Part shown: positions 62,842 through 64,000 of the stretch, piece by piece | Position numbering within the stretch: the stretch's first letter is position 1 | How the letters are laid out: every line of letters begins with the position of its first letter | DNA from: Metabacillus sp. KUDC1714 | GTDB lineage: Bacteria; Bacillota; Bacilli; Bacillales; Bacillaceae | NCBI RefSeq assembly: GCF_014217835.1 | Contig: NZ_CP055263.1 | Location: 4,405,501 to 4,469,500 of the forward strand | Direction of reading: 5' to 3' | DNA length: 64,000 bases | Translations under genes and position numbers: made by a program | Notes under the pieces: model-generated | Database searches by the model: none | Seen by the model: the letters and a program-made list of their open reading frames with translations, nothing else | Told to the model about the DNA's origin: nothing

Positions 62842-64000
62842 ATGAGAAAGATAACAAATCCAATTTTACGTGGTTTTAACCCGGATCCTTCGTTTTTAAG
62901 AGTGGAGGATGATTATTATATTGCAACATCTACTTTTGAGTGGTTTCCTGGAGTACAAATTCACCATTCAAAGGATCTAGTAAACTGGAGATTATTAACA
63001 CATGCTTTAACACGTAAATCACAGGTGAATATGGAAGGTAATATTAATTCTGGAGGAGTTTGGGCACCTTGTTTGACCTATTCAGAGGGCACCTTTTATT
63101 TGATTTATACTGATGTAAAAAGTAGAAAAGGAGCATATAAGGATACTCATAATTATTTGGTGACAGCTCAAGATATTATGGGGCCGTGGTCTGAACCCAT
63201 TTATCTAAATAGCAGTGGATTCGATCCTTCACTGTTTCATGATGACGATGGCAAGAAGTGGTTAGTAAACATGCTTTGGGATGGTCGAAAAGGGAAAAAC
63301 TCGTTTGCTGGTATTGTAATTCAAGAATACTCGATAGAAGAAAAAAAACTAATTGGACCAGTGAAAAATATCTTTAAGGGAACAGACCTTAAGCTAACGG
63401 AAGGGCCACATCTTTATAAACGAAATGGTTATTACTATTTGATGACAGCAGAAGGTGGTACAGAATATAAACATGCCGTTACAATGGCTAGGTCTAAATC
63501 GCTTTTTGGACCTTTTGAAGTTGATCCTATAAATCCAATTCTAACATCTGCTAACCATCCAGAACTAGCCTTACAGAAAGCGGGACATGGTAGTCTTGTG
63601 CAAACACACACTGATGAGTGGTATCTAGCACATCTTTGTGGACGACCTTTAAAGGATAACTATTGTAATTTAGGAAGAGAGACAGCGATCCAACGCTGTT
63701 ATTGGACTGAAGATGGTTGGCTGAGAATCTTTGGTGGTGGAAATACACCGTCCTTACATGTTGAGGCACCTAAAATTGATCCCCATCCATTTGATCCAAT
63801 TTCGATAAAAGATGATTTTCAATCCGACTCTTTACAGCTTGATTGGAGTACATTACGGATTCCAACAGATCCTTCATGGATATCTTTAACAGAACGAAAA
63901 GGTTTTTTAAGATTGAAAGGAATGGAATCGCTATCATCCACACATAAACAAAGTTTAGTAGCAAGAAGGCAACAAAGTTTTAATTGTGAAGTTGAAGCAG
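62842..64000 (+). CDS. Beta-xylosidase, glycoside hydrolase family 43 (3' end outside window)
   Basis: The first 386 residues are visible; no stop occurs before the window end. Five-bladed propeller features of GH43: general base Asp in RGFNPDPSF, the second Asp in SGFDPSLFHDDDG and the acid Glu in LTEGPHLYKRNGYYYLMTAEGG. The C-terminal GH43-associated domain starts near residue 315 (IKDDFQSDSL). Removes xylose (or arabinose) from short xylan pieces, probably in the cytoplasm since no signal peptide is seen. AGGAGGTAAAGATG start. Confidence 0.92.
   Translation, partial: MRKITNPILRGFNPDPSFLRVEDDYYIATSTFEWFPGVQIHHSKDLVNWRLLTHALTRKSQVNMEGNINSGGVWAPCLTYSEGTFYLIYTDVKSRKGAYKDTHNYLVTAQDIMGPWSEPIYLNSSGFDPSLFHDDDGKKWLVNMLWDGRKGKNSFAGIVIQEYSIEEKKLIGPVKNIFKGTDLKLTEGPHLYKRNGYYYLMTAEGGTEYKHAVTMARSKSLFGPFEVDPINPILTSANHPELALQKAGHGSLVQTHTDEWYLAHLCGRPLKDNYCNLGRETAIQRCYWTEDGWLRIFGGGNTPSLHVEAPKIDPHPFDPISIKDDFQSDSLQLDWSTLRIPTDPSWISLTERKGFLRLKGMESLSSTHKQSLVARRQQSFNCEVEA

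Overview
The window is an AT-rich stretch of a Bacillus-type (Bacillaceae, Firmicutes) chromosome. Gene content and order follow the Bacillus subtilis mutL-miaA-hfq-spoVK-hflX-ynbB-glnR-glnA-lexA-yneA-yneB-ynzC-sirA-yneF-ccdA-yneI-ccdC-yneK region, with strong purine-rich ribosome binding sites, frequent TTG/GTG starts and many hairpin plus T-run terminators. All identifications come from reading the sequence and remembered family features; no database search was run.

Layout: (1) 1-17.1 kb is backbone. It holds the end of mutL, then a likely inserted block (DUF1259 protein and an orphan GerB-type permease) bracketed by a 19-bp copy of the mutL tail, then a methyltransferase, miaA-hfq, spoVK, hflX-ynbB, glnR-glnA with a clear sigma-A promoter and GlnR boxes, the divergent lexA / yneA-yneB SOS locus, ynzC, sirA and yneF. 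(2) 17132-43603 is an integrated element of 26.3 kb. It sits inside yneF, is bounded by a perfect 133-bp direct repeat, and starts with a tyrosine recombinase. The element supplies a replacement 3' end for yneF and leaves the displaced original 3' end at its far side. (3) 43.6-47.6 kb returns to the yne backbone: a Spo0E-like phosphatase, ccdA, yneI, ccdC, yneK. (4) 47.7-64 kb is accessory metabolism: sugar isomerase/epimerase and Gfo/Idh/MocA genes with an AraC regulator, a decayed DUF3231 gene, a 1737-residue LysM/Ig-like/GH18 cell-wall protein, then a polyol dehydrogenase, a second AraC regulator, a GH4 alpha-galactosidase and a GH43 beta-xylosidase cut by the window end.

The element has two halves. 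The left half looks like DNA/RNA defence plus replication: a HEPN-motif protein, an SRA-like/HNH modification-dependent nuclease, a PD-(D/E)xK-like protein, a helicase fused to a PD-(D/E)xK nuclease, a primase with an attenuator-like leader, and a GIY-YIG nuclease with three helix-turn-helix repeats. The right half is rich in envelope or secreted proteins: two YHYH-type proteins, two Excalibur-type modules, lipoproteins, a PH-like protein, a NERD protein, and a secreted staphylococcal-type nuclease whose membrane anchor is cut off by one in-frame stop. It also carries a WHH-family nuclease toxin preceded by what reads as a cyclic-di-GMP-I riboswitch with its own terminator. No relaxase, conjugation, capsid or terminase gene is visible, so mobility would need helper functions.

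The most interesting points are the c-di-GMP riboswitch-toxin pairing, the yneF-restoring element itself, the helicase-nuclease and SRA-HNH/PD-(D/E)xK candidate defence genes, and the nonsense-split secreted nuclease.
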